Source: Clostridia bacterium (GTDB lineage Bacteria; Bacillota; Clostridia; Christensenellales; Borkfalkiaceae). Taken from it: 14,125 nt of DNA. The stretch covers positions 1-14,125 of the forward strand of contig CAAFYG010000099.1 of assembly GCA_900767195.1 (NCBI GenBank), read 5' to 3'. This document shows positions 7,402 to 13,582 of this stretch, piece after piece. Numbering within the stretch: position 1 is the stretch's first letter; every line of letters starts with the position of its first letter. Both the position numbers and the translations under genes were made by a program. The notes under the pieces are model-generated. The model had not been told where the DNA came from, did not search any database, and saw only the letters and a list, made by a program, of their open reading frames with translations.

Positions 7402-7572
7402 ATGAAATATTCCCGTCCGCAGGTCGCATACTGCCCTTCCTGCAATGCAAAAATGCAACTTTTAAAATCGCGCTACTGTCCGGACTGCGGCGATCGCGTA
7501 TGCGATGCCTGCGCAAAGCAAAACGGCGGACTGTGCCGCCGCTGTTTTTCTCCGCTTTTAAGACTCAGCTGA
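7402..7572 (+). CDS. Small protein with four CXXC motifs (probable zinc-binding)
   Basis: A 56-residue protein if started at the ATG at 7402. Four CXXC pairs are spaced as two zinc sites: Cys11/14, Cys26/29, Cys34/37 and Cys45/48 (CPSC, CPDC, CDAC, CRRC). This looks like a double zinc ribbon/knuckle; I cannot assign a family or function. There is no Shine-Dalgarno sequence before this ATG. The frame stays open to a TTG at 7354, which also lacks one. The gene is divergent from gyrB and convergent with the XRE gene. The dense, regular cysteine spacing argues for a real gene, while the missing ribosome binding site argues for caution. Confidence 0.55.
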   Translation: MKYSRPQVAYCPSCNAKMQLLKSRYCPDCGDRVCDACAKQNGGLCRRCFSPLLRLS

Positions 7573-7613
7573 ATTTTCGCGCGCGCTTAGAAAGAGATTT
7601 TCAAAACGCACCC

Positions 7614-7652
7614 CGAGATCTTGCTTTCTGCTTTATTCATTCGCAGATCTCG
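7614..7652. repeat. Inverted repeat between convergent genes
   Basis: CGAGATCTTGC (7614-7624) pairs with GCAGATCTCG (7643-7652), with a single bulged base and an 18-base loop. It sits between the ends of the CXXC-protein gene (+) and the regulator gene (minus), the right place for a shared terminator, but neither strand has a T-tract after the stem. It may block readthrough or be incidental. Confidence 0.4.
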
Positions 7653-7675
7653 CCCCCGCGCCAACGCTTTATAAG

Positions 7676-7969
7676 TTACAAACTGCTCAGAAATTCGTCG
7701 AGCAGTCTTTTTTGCGTTTCGTTCAGAGAATCGAGCATTTTCCCGGCGGCAACATTCCGCGAACGATCTTCGGCGAAAAATTCCGCAAGCGTGATATTCA
7801 GTCCCGAGCAGATATAGCCGAGATATTCCACGGTAGGACTTTTCAACCCCAGTTCGAGTTGATGAATATACGTCGGCGAAACGCCGGCGCGGTTGGCAAG
7901 CGCGTTCTGCGTGATATTTTCCTTTTCCCTGAGCCGTCTTATTTTTTCCCCTACTTCCCGCTTTTCCAT
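7676..7969 (-). CDS. XRE-family helix-turn-helix transcriptional regulator
   Basis: A 97-residue Cro/CI-type DNA-binding protein. The five-helix domain covers about residues 7-62, with the scanning and recognition helices in 19-46 (ITQNALANRAGVS then PTYIHQLELGLKSPT). It ends in the AEFF turn typical of XRE domains. The remaining 30 residues contain a short predicted helix (84-96) that could serve dimerisation. No sensor domain is present. The ATG has GGAAGG 9 or more bases upstream. It is divergent from the TM2-protein gene, with a large inverted repeat in the shared promoter region. The likely role is repression of itself and the neighbour. The signal it answers to is unknown. Confidence 0.88.
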   Translation of the reverse strand: MEKREVGEKIRRLREKENITQNALANRAGVSPTYIHQLELGLKSPTVEYLGYICSGLNITLAEFFAEDRSRNVAAGKMLDSLNETQKRLLDEFLSSL

Positions 7970-7985
7970 CTTCTTTTACCTTCCG

Positions 7986-8036
7986 TTTTTAATTTTTCGT
8001 ACTATGGTATTATTTTATACGAAAAAATTAAAAAAA
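7986..8036. promoter_or_regulatory. Operator-like inverted repeat in the XRE/TM2 divergent region
   Basis: Left arm TTTTTAATTTTTCGTA (7986-8001) and right arm TACGAAAAAATTAAAAAA (8018-8035) are near-perfect inverted copies, with one base of length difference. A 16-bp spacer separates them, so each TACGAAAA half is about three helical turns from the other. The right arm ends about 16 bp before the -35 box of the TM2 gene. A looser AAACGAAAGTA (8041-8051) follows, directly touching that -35. Confidence 0.65.
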
Positions 8037-8042
8037 GTTTAA
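8014..8042 (-). promoter_or_regulatory. Possible promoter of the XRE regulator gene
   Basis: On the minus strand TATAAA (8019 to 8014) has TTAAAC at 17-base spacing (8042 to 8037). The match is weak at -35. It would overlap the right arm of the inverted repeat, which fits autorepression, and give a leader of about 37 bases. Confidence 0.35.
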
Positions 8043-8051
8043 ACGAAAGTA

Positions 8052-8080
8052 TTGACAAGATTAAACTATTGTGTTATAAT
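8052..8080 (+). promoter_or_regulatory. Consensus sigma-A promoter of the TM2-protein gene
   Basis: A perfect TTGACA (8052-8057), a 17-base spacer and a perfect TATAAT (8075-8080), with TGT before the -10 making it extended as well. Predicted start is near 8087. So strong a promoter next to a repressor gene suggests tight control by repression. Confidence 0.92.
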
Positions 8081-8108
8081 ATATTCAATTAAAGTGCAAG
8101 CCGCACTC

Positions 8109-8115
8109 AAAGGAG
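8109..8115 (+). promoter_or_regulatory. Ribosome binding site fixing the TM2-protein start
   Basis: AAAGGAG lies 8 bases before the ATG at 8124. The frame is open further upstream to 8052, but that stretch is the promoter itself, so 8124 is the start. Confidence 0.92.
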
Positions 8116-8123
8116 ATAACACT

Positions 8124-8474
8124 ATGGAACAAAACAAACTCAACGCAATCATGATGCAGTACAAAGATGCGATTCCCGAAACGGACGTTCTGCGTTTTCG
8201 CGAACTTTTGACAAACGCGCCGGACGAAGCGTACGATCGTCTGATTTGCGTACCTACGAAAAGCTCAACCACAACGCTTTTGCTTTCGATTTTTTTAGGC
8301 GGTTTAGGCGCGGACAGATTTTATCTGGGCGATATAGGGGTAGGCGTATGCAAACTGTTATTCGGTTGGCTTACTTTCGGCATTTGGCCACTTGTCGATA
8401 TTTTTTGCTCATACAAAAAAGCAAAGCTGAAAAACATCAACGAGCTGGCAAATGCTATTTTATCGAAATATTAA
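8124..8474 (+). CDS. Small TM2-domain membrane protein
   Basis: A 116-residue protein. The first 45 residues are soluble and partly charged, without a recognised domain. Residues 48-98 form a TM2 domain: a first membrane helix (50-66) running into the conserved GADRFYLG turn (62-69), then a second helix (about 72-95) with KLLFGWLTFGIWPLVDIF. A Lys-rich segment and a short amphipathic tail (99-116) follow. TM2 domains are found in many bacterial small membrane proteins, but their biochemical role is not established. The gene stands alone with a perfect promoter, a strong ribosome binding site and a strong terminator, and is divergent from an XRE regulator. That suggests a short, highly inducible unit. 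Confidence 0.85.
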   Translation: MEQNKLNAIMMQYKDAIPETDVLRFRELLTNAPDEAYDRLICVPTKSSTTTLLLSIFLGGLGADRFYLGDIGVGVCKLLFGWLTFGIWPLVDIFCSYKKAKLKNINELANAILSKY

Positions 8475-8514
8475 GTTTCGTATTTAAAATAAAAGCCGTA
8501 AAAATAATTAAAAA

Positions 8515-8557
8515 GGTGGCAACTCTATCAGAAAAAGACAGAACTGCCACCTTTTTT
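8515..8557 (+). terminator. Intrinsic terminator of the TM2-protein gene
   Basis: GGTGGCA (8515-8521) pairs with TGCCACC (8545-8551), followed by six T (8552-8557). The 23-base loop can pair further (TCT-TC with GA-AGA). The upstream run of A makes it usable from the other strand too. Confidence 0.92.
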
Positions 8558-8610
8558 CTATTATAATTTTGACCGCATTTTATGCAAATAAAAATCAATC
8601 GCCTTATTCC

Positions 8611-8714
8611 AAGCCCCTTGGGGCGGGCATTGCCCGTTTCATAACGCACCCGCAGGGTGTTTCATAACGGACTGTTTCCAATCGTTTGAAATTTCAATCA
8701 CTGGCTTTGATATA
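8611..8714 (+). repeat. R1 repeat, single unit with the 24-bp insert
   Basis: Matches the long form of the R1 unit at 1859: CCCC/GGGG core, CGGGCATTGCCCG palindrome, CACCCGCAGGGTG insert, TAACGGACTGTT, TTGAAATTTCAA palindrome and a TTTGATATAG end. Its first stem is shorter (GCCCCTTGGGGC). Confidence 0.88.
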
Positions 8715-8781
8715 GCCTTCCCCCTCGGGGGAAGGTGTCGCCGAACGGCGACGGATGAGGGGCGCAGCTTGTTTTCTAATA
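8715..8781 (+). repeat. R2 double-hairpin repeat, copy 2
   Basis: Abuts R1 exactly as at 2159. Stems are CCTTCCCCC/GGGGGAAGG and GTCGCCG-AA-CGGCGAC, followed by GATGAGGGGCGCAGCTTG and TTTTCTAATA. Compared with copy 1 the inner stem pairs change AAC/GTT to GCC/GGC on both arms. Confidence 0.88.
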
Positions 8782-8794
8782 CAATCATTTCAAA

Positions 8795-8865
8795 CAAGGG
8801 GCGCAGCATATTATGCGTAGCCCATTTTTGATTGAAATTTTCCCCCGGAAATTTTCAATCAAGGG
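8795..8865 (+). repeat. R3 hairpin repeat, copy 3, with 14-bp insert
   Basis: The lead-in GGGGCG is split from TAGCCCATTTTTGATT by an extra segment containing GCATATTATGC. The hairpin is the strongest of the three: a 16-bp stem (8828-8843 with 8847-8862), one mismatch and a 3-base loop. It is followed by GGGGCGCAGCTTG of an R4 module. Confidence 0.82.
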
Positions 8866-8884
8866 GCGCAGCTTGTTTTCCGTG
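8863..8884 (+). repeat. R4 short repeat, single copy
   Basis: GGGGCGCAGCTTGTTTTCCG directly after the R3 hairpin, the same order as at 54-85. Confidence 0.65.
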
Positions 8885-8890
8885 TATCAA

Positions 8891-8957
8891 GCCTTCCCCT
8901 TGGGGGGAAGGTGTCGCCGAACGGCGACGAATGAGGGGCGTAACTTGTTTCCTAATA
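8891..8957 (+). repeat. R2 double-hairpin repeat, copy 3
   Basis: CCTTCCCC/GGGGAAGG stem, a GTCGCCG-AA-CGGCGAC stem identical to copy 2, then GAATGAGGGGCGTAACTTG. It is not preceded by R1, showing that R2 can stand alone. Confidence 0.86.
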
Positions 8958-9015
8958 GAAACAATTCAAGCGAATGAGGGGCGCACCTTGTTTTCTGATA
9001 GAAACCTTTCAAACA
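8958..9015 (+). repeat. R4 short repeat tandem extension
   Basis: A further R4 module (GAGGGGCGCACCTTGTTTTC) follows 43 bp after the one ending copy 3 of R2, with an AATTCAAGCGAA spacer like that at 90-100. A trailing TTTCAAACAAA suggests a third spacer. Between here and the dusB stop (9016-9042) nothing is recognisable. Confidence 0.62.
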
Positions 9016-9042
9016 AAAACGCGTAGTATCATCTTCCGTTTT

Positions 9043-9984
9043 TCACTCAAAAATTTCTCTTGCCAGCGCAATCACTTCCGTCGGCGTTTTGCACTCGAAA
9101 AGCCGCGCCTTATACGCCGCCGCGCCCCGCTTCCCGCGCAGATAAAACGCGCACATTTTCCGCATAAACACCGTGGCGAACCGCTCGCCGTACAATTTTT
9201 CCGTTTCTTCCGTCTGCCGCTTCACCATTTCGAAAAGCGGCTTTCTTTTTTCGCCCGAAAACTCGCAGAAAATCTGCGGATCGTACAGCGCGGCGCGCGC
9301 GATTTCCACGCCGTCCGCCCCCGTTCTTTCCATCATGATTTCCGCGTCTTTCGCCGAAAATATGCCGCCGTTTGCAATCACAGGCACGCTTACGGCATTT
9401 TTTACCGCCGCAATCGCCTTATAATCCGGCTCGCCCGAATACATATCGGCACGCGTTCTGCCATGCACCGTAATCGCCCGCGCCCCCGCGCCTTCCATAC
9501 GCTTACAAAATTCTTCCGCCACGATTCTTTCGCGCGATATGCCGATACGGCACTTCACCGTCACGATTTTCCCGCTCTTCGCCGTTTCTTCCACCACTCT
9601 TTCCGCCAGCCGCGGGTTTTCCAAAAGCGCGCTCCCCTCGCCGTTTTTATAAATCTTCGGCACAGGACACCCCATATTGATGTCCACAATTTCAAACGCC
9701 GATAATTCTTCGCTTTCCGCCGCACGCCGCATAAACGCGGGATCGCTTCCGAAAATTTGCACCCCCACTCTTCCCCGCTCGTTTTCCGAGGTATACAAAA
9801 GCTCTTTCGTGTTCTCGCTGCCGTAGCAAAGCCCCTTTGCGCTCACCATTTCCGTAAACGCAAGCCCCGCCCCGCTTTGCAGCGCGATTTTTCTGAAAGG
9901 ATAATTCGTATACCCCGCAAGCGGCGCAAGCCACACGTTGTTTTTTATCTCAAATCCCCCCACCTGTACCCGATCGAGTTTCAT
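9043..9984 (-). CDS. dusB: tRNA-dihydrouridine synthase (DusB-like)
   Basis: A 313-residue FMN-dependent enzyme that reduces uridine to dihydrouridine in the tRNA D-loop. The TIM barrel starts with APLAGYTNYPFR (20-31). Catalytic Cys106 lies in INMGCPVPK (102-110) and is followed by KNGEGSALL. FMN/RNA ligands appear as TVKCRIG (142-148), HGRTR (174-178) and IANGGI (203-208). The helical C-terminal recognition domain occupies about the last 75 residues. The phosphate-loop motif, usually MIGRGALGNPW in DusB, reads EIARAALYDPQ (228-238), a departure at normally conserved glycines. The start lies 1 bp after the MazG stop, with GGGAAG inside the end of mazG, so translation is probably coupled. It is last in the flippase-mazG-dusB operon. 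In Bacillus a different gene (yabO) follows yabN. Confidence 0.92.
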   Translation of the reverse strand: MKLDRVQVGGFEIKNNVWLAPLAGYTNYPFRKIALQSGAGLAFTEMVSAKGLCYGSENTKELLYTSENERGRVGVQIFGSDPAFMRRAAESEELSAFEIVDINMGCPVPKIYKNGEGSALLENPRLAERVVEETAKSGKIVTVKCRIGISRERIVAEEFCKRMEGAGARAITVHGRTRADMYSGEPDYKAIAAVKNAVSVPVIANGGIFSAKDAEIMMERTGADGVEIARAALYDPQIFCEFSGEKRKPLFEMVKRQTEETEKLYGERFATVFMRKMCAFYLRGKRGAAAYKARLFECKTPTEVIALAREIFE

Positions 9985-9985
9985 T

Positions 9986-11500
9986 TTACGCTTCCCTTTT
10001 TCCGCCTTTTTCGCGCTCGGTTTCCTTCGCCCGCGCGTAGTATTTATCGCGCTCGTCCTTACTCAGCGCGTTCACGTCCTTGCCGTCCGCAAGCACGAAA
10101 TTTTCGTATTCCGTATACCGCCGCTGCACTTTCCGCACCGTATCTAATAGCGCTTCTTCCGCGTCCGCACCCACCGCGCGCGCCATCGTTGCCATGCAAA
10201 ACAGCGCGTCGCCCAGCTCGCCCGCCACGTCGTCCTTACTTCCGCGCCCCGTCTTTTCGTTATCCGAAGCGATTTTCAGCTCGGCAAGCTCTTCTTCCAA
10301 GGCCGCCTTCGCCCCTTCGAACGTCGGCTTATCCCATCCGCCGCGTTCCACCCGCTTCGCCACCTTCTGCGCCTGCAACAGCGCGGGAAACCACTTCGGC
10401 ACGTCGTTCACCGCCTTCGCGAACGTATCCTGACGTTTCTCCGCCATCTTGTTTTTATCCCACACGCTCAGCGCGCTTTCGGCGTCGATCGCCTTGTCCT
10501 TGCCGAACACGTGCGTGTGCCGCGTAATCAACTTTTCGCACAGCTCGGTGGCAACGTCCGTAAAATCAAACGCCCCCGTTTCCTCTTTCAGCACGCTGTG
10601 AAACGCCACCTGCATCAGAAGATCGCCCGTCTCTTCGCGGATTTTATCATCGTCTTGCAGATTGATCGCGTCCAAAAGCTCGTACGCCTCTTCGATCACA
10701 TTCATGCGGATACTTTCGCTCGTTTGCACCTTATCCCAAGGACACCCGCTCACGGGATCGCGCAAAAATCGCAAAATCGTGAGTACGTCGTTCATCGTAA
10801 ACCGTTTTTTATCGAGCAGCGCGATTTTTTCCACCGCCGCCGCGCACCCGCAGTCGTAGTTTTTCTGCCTGTCCAACTCAAAAATTTTTATCTTTTGCAC
10901 CGCGGGCGCACCGCCTGCCCCGCCCGCGCCGTCCGCGCCGTTCAGACGAACAAACAAAATTTCCGTTTCCTCGCCGAACCGCTCGGAAAGCGCCTGTTTC
11001 ACGTCCGCCGCCATATCCTCGCCGTCGATGTCGTATGTAATCAGCGGCGCGGAAAGCCCTTCCTCACGCAACGTGTCGCAAATTTCGCACGCCGAAACCG
11101 CCTGATACGAGCAGCCTGCGAAATTCGCCGCCGAAGCGACCGCCGCAATTTTCGAAACCCCGCCGATCACGCGCACGTTTTTCTTTCCCGCCGCGCGCAA
11201 AATCGCCTTCACGGAATTATCCTCGCTTGCCGCGCCGTCCACAAGATACGCCACATTTTCTCCGCCGCCGCGCACCGCCCGGCACAAATTCCTGTTCAAA
11301 GAGGCAAACGAGCGGCTTTTTTCATAGATATAGTCAAGCGTTTCGTGCGGCACGCCCAAAGCTTTCACGTTTTCGTAAGACGGCGTTTTCGCCGTCCGCA
11401 CGAAAATTTTCCCGCCCGATTCCGCCGTTTTTAAAATCGCCGTTTCGCCCTCTTTCGTCAAATCGCCCGCTTTCACGCCAAGACCTACCACCGTAATCAT
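9986..11500 (-). CDS. mazG: YabN-type MazG nucleotide pyrophosphohydrolase with N-terminal tetrapyrrole-methylase-like domain
   Basis: 504 residues from the ATG at 11500, which has GGAGG 7 bases upstream and overlaps the flippase stop as ATGA. Residues 1-210 resemble the SAM-dependent tetrapyrrole methylase fold of YabN, starting MITVVGLG. The later motif, normally like VPGHP, reads VDGAA (87-91), so methylase activity is doubtful. A low-complexity GADGAGGAGGAPA linker (188-200) follows. Two MazG domains come next. The first holds GCPWD (252-256), EEAYE (270-274) and EETGD (289-293); the second holds EEELAE (402-407) and ELGD (428-431). These acidic sets bind magnesium and hydrolyse NTPs to NMP and pyrophosphate, cleaning aberrant nucleotides. 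Length and order match B. subtilis YabN, which follows the flippase YabM. Confidence 0.92.
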   Translation of the reverse strand: MITVVGLGVKAGDLTKEGETAILKTAESGGKIFVRTAKTPSYENVKALGVPHETLDYIYEKSRSFASLNRNLCRAVRGGGENVAYLVDGAASEDNSVKAILRAAGKKNVRVIGGVSKIAAVASAANFAGCSYQAVSACEICDTLREEGLSAPLITYDIDGEDMAADVKQALSERFGEETEILFVRLNGADGAGGAGGAPAVQKIKIFELDRQKNYDCGCAAAVEKIALLDKKRFTMNDVLTILRFLRDPVSGCPWDKVQTSESIRMNVIEEAYELLDAINLQDDDKIREETGDLLMQVAFHSVLKEETGAFDFTDVATELCEKLITRHTHVFGKDKAIDAESALSVWDKNKMAEKRQDTFAKAVNDVPKWFPALLQAQKVAKRVERGGWDKPTFEGAKAALEEELAELKIASDNEKTGRGSKDDVAGELGDALFCMATMARAVGADAEEALLDTVRKVQRRYTEYENFVLADGKDVNALSKDERDKYYARAKETEREKGGKREA

Positions 11501-12879
11501 TTTTTCGCCTCCGTCGCAATGCAAAAATTTTGTTTCACACACGCTCTATTATACAATAAAATCAGCAAAAAAGCAACGAAATAGCAAAGACTTTCCGCAA
11601 TCGCCGCGCCCTTTGCCGATAATTTCAACGCCCCCGCAAACACAAGATCGAAAAGCACCCGCGAAAGACACGCAATCCCCCAGCACGCCGCCGCGCCCCG
11701 CTGCCGCCCCTGCGCCGTCAGACACGCCGATAACGTCTGCGCCAACGATAAAAACACCGCCCCCGCCGCGCCGATCCGCACGCACGCGATCAAAAGCGAT
11801 TTTTCGCCGTCCGAAAGCGAGCGAAACAGAATTTTCGCGGCAAGCGGCGCAAAAAGAACCAAAAGCGCGCACGCCGGCACAGCCGCGGCAAGCGTTAAAA
11901 AACACGCATACGAGATCTTTTTTCCGCACGCCGCGCCGCCGTTCGTTTTCATTTCCGCCGATAAATCGGGGATTGCCGCCGCGCCGACGCCCCGGCAAAG
12001 CGTCACGGGAAAGTGCGCCAGGCACGCCGCGCCGCCTGCGAATAATCCGTACAAAGCAAGCGGATTTTCGGCGTACCGTTTAAAAAGCGACGGCAACAGC
12101 ATACTTTCCGCAAACGCCGTCAGGGGCAGCACCGCCGCCGAAAGAGTAATCGGCAGCGTAAAAGCGAGAATTTGCTTCGTTTTCCCGCCGGACACCCTGC
12201 CGCATAAAAACCTCGCGCCTGTATGCGGCATCTCGCAAAAATCGCCGTTTGTTTCACCGATCCCCCGCCGTTTTTTGCGGAAGAAAATCAGCGTAACATC
12301 TTCCGCCAGAACGGAAAGCGTCACGGCAAGGCACAAAAACGCCGCCGCTTTCGTCGCGTTTCCTTTCAAAACCGCGCAGAACAAAAGTCCGAGCGTGATT
12401 TTCGCGATTTGTCCCGCAATTTCCGATGCCGCCGTGGGCAACATGTCGTCCGCGCCCTGAAACGCGCCGCACAGTACGGAAGTAACGCACACGATCGGCA
12501 CGGCGGGCGCAAGAAAAAAATAGCCCGCCGTATACGCCTCGCCCCGCGCCGCATGAAAAACAAGCGGAAACACCGCCACGGCCAAGCCGCCGATCAACCC
12601 CGCCCGCACAAAAAGCCGCAGATAATCCGAAACGATCGGCACAGCGGAAACCCCACGCGCGCGCAAATCGGCAACCTGTTTCGAAAGCGCAGACGCGATC
12701 CCCGCCGAACAAAGCGTGGAAATAAACGCAAAAAACGCATAAGAAGATTGATATATTCCAAGACCGTAACACCCGATGAAAGCCACAAGCGGCACGCGGT
12801 AGAGCGCGCCGAGAAATTTCACCGCCGCGCCGGAAATTCCAAGCGTAGCCGCGCCGCGCAAAAACGTTTTTCTTTTCAT
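11497..12879 (-). CDS. SpoVB/YabM-like polysaccharide or lipid flippase (MOP superfamily)
   Basis: A 460-residue membrane protein with about 12 to 14 hydrophobic segments. The N-terminal signature fits the SpoVB/YabM branch: a short basic start, FLGALYRVPLVAFIG (23-37), then YGLGIYQSSYAF (39-50) and SAGIASALSKQVADLRARG (58-76). A small soluble basic loop near 203-235 separates the two halves, as in MurJ-type lipid flippases. It probably moves undecaprenyl-linked precursors across the membrane for peptidoglycan or spore cortex/surface polymer synthesis. SpoVB itself acts in cortex synthesis, but the position before a YabN-type MazG better matches YabM. The ribosome binding site is weak (AAGAG very close to the ATG). 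It overlaps mazG by 4 bases. No convincing promoter was found upstream, only a poor TTGCGG/CATATT pair. Confidence 0.87.
   Translation of the reverse strand: MKRKTFLRGAATLGISGAAVKFLGALYRVPLVAFIGCYGLGIYQSSYAFFAFISTLCSAGIASALSKQVADLRARGVSAVPIVSDYLRLFVRAGLIGGLAVAVFPLVFHAARGEAYTAGYFFLAPAVPIVCVTSVLCGAFQGADDMLPTAASEIAGQIAKITLGLLFCAVLKGNATKAAAFLCLAVTLSVLAEDVTLIFFRKKRRGIGETNGDFCEMPHTGARFLCGRVSGGKTKQILAFTLPITLSAAVLPLTAFAESMLLPSLFKRYAENPLALYGLFAGGAACLAHFPVTLCRGVGAAAIPDLSAEMKTNGGAACGKKISYACFLTLAAAVPACALLVLFAPLAAKILFRSLSDGEKSLLIACVRIGAAGAVFLSLAQTLSACLTAQGRQRGAAACWGIACLSRVLFDLVFAGALKLSAKGAAIAESLCYFVAFLLILLYNRACVKQNFCIATEAKK
11508..11512 (-). promoter_or_regulatory. Ribosome binding site fixing the mazG start
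   Basis: GGAGG on the minus strand, 7 bases before the ATG at 11500. It decides against the in-frame start 14 codons upstream, which would lie deeper inside the flippase gene and lacks this spacing. Confidence 0.88.
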
Positions 12880-12942
12880 ACTCTTATTTTGCGCCGACGC
12901 GCGCCAAATATGCCAACCGCGCTACAATCCGCAAAAATTCGC

Positions 12943-12971
12943 TTGCAAACCGCAAAAAAACGTGCTATAAT
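12943..12971 (+). promoter_or_regulatory. Promoter of the two-TM protein gene
   Basis: TTGCAA (12943-12948), a 17-base spacer and a perfect TATAAT (12966-12971) preceded by TGC (extended -10). Start near 12978. A good AGGAG (12992-12996) follows, 8 bases before the ATG at 13005. Confidence 0.85.
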
Positions 12972-13004
12972 TTTATCATAACGACGTATTCAGGAGACGA
13001 AAAA

Positions 13005-13529
13005 ATGGAAAACACCGGCAAAAAGACGATACTCGCAAAACGCTCCCGCACGATGCCGATAATCATTATCGTGATCGGCACGTCGATTCTTAGCGGTGCG
13101 ATTTTTTACACAACGCAGCTTTCCGCCACGCGCGAAAAGGCGTTTATGCTCACGTTCACGCTTATCTTTTACCTTTCCTCCGCCGTGATGCTTTTCTTTT
13201 CCGTCCGCTCGCTTTGCAAGCGAAAAATCGCCGCGGAAGCAGACGAAGTCGCCGTGTATCTCTATCTCGGGGGCAATAAAAAACCGCCCGTTGCGATTTC
13301 GTACGCCGATCTCGCCGATTGCCGAATGAGCCGCGCCACCGCAAGAAGCTACGGCAACAACGCAAGCAGAACAATTCCTCTGTTTTTCACGTTTTCGTTC
13401 GGCACGTTGTATGTCTACACAAAAGAAAAGACGTATACCCTGCAGAATATCGCGCACGTGCGCGACGCGTGCATAGCGGTGCGCAACGAAATGGCAAAGC
13501 ACAAAGAAAAAGCGCAGGAAAAAATTTGA
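13005..13529 (+). CDS. Two-TM membrane protein with PH-like cytoplasmic domain (unknown function)
   Basis: 174 residues. A basic N-terminus (KKTILAKRSR) precedes a first membrane helix (about 17-37). A short outside loop and a second helix (about 47-69) follow, then CKRK, fixing both ends in the cytoplasm. Residues 78-162 alternate strands: EVAVYLYLGG, PPVAISYADLADCRM, TIPLFFTF, FGTLYVYT and KTYTLQNIA, then a final helix (HVRDACIAVRNEM). That pattern, with 'I-Y-ADL' and 'Y-L-NIA' turns, resembles bacterial PH-like (bPH) domains tethered by two TM helices. This is a fold-level inference; no specific function follows. The C-terminal tail is Lys/Glu-rich. It is divergent from the flippase operon and followed closely by the promoter of the candidate RNA, with no terminator between. 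Confidence 0.8.
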   Translation: MENTGKKTILAKRSRTMPIIIIVIGTSILSGAIFYTTQLSATREKAFMLTFTLIFYLSSAVMLFFSVRSLCKRKIAAEADEVAVYLYLGGNKKPPVAISYADLADCRMSRATARSYGNNASRTIPLFFTFSFGTLYVYTKEKTYTLQNIAHVRDACIAVRNEMAKHKEKAQEKI

Positions 13530-13547
13530 TTTTCGGCGCGAATATCG

Positions 13548-13576
13548 TTGACAAACCCGCGCGAAAAGCTTATAAT
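13548..13576 (+). promoter_or_regulatory. Perfect sigma-A promoter for a non-coding transcript
   Basis: TTGACA (13548-13553), exactly 17 bases, TATAAT (13571-13576). It begins 18 bases after the stop codon of the preceding gene. Predicted start is near 13583. No open frame with a ribosome binding site follows, so it serves an RNA. Confidence 0.93.
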
Positions 13577-13582
13577 GAAACT

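Noticed and set aside
11549..12025. A 158-codon frame overlapping the flippase gene in another frame
   Set aside because: A Gly/Arg/Ala-rich shadow frame in GC-rich coding sequence. The flippase frame carries family motifs and fits the operon.
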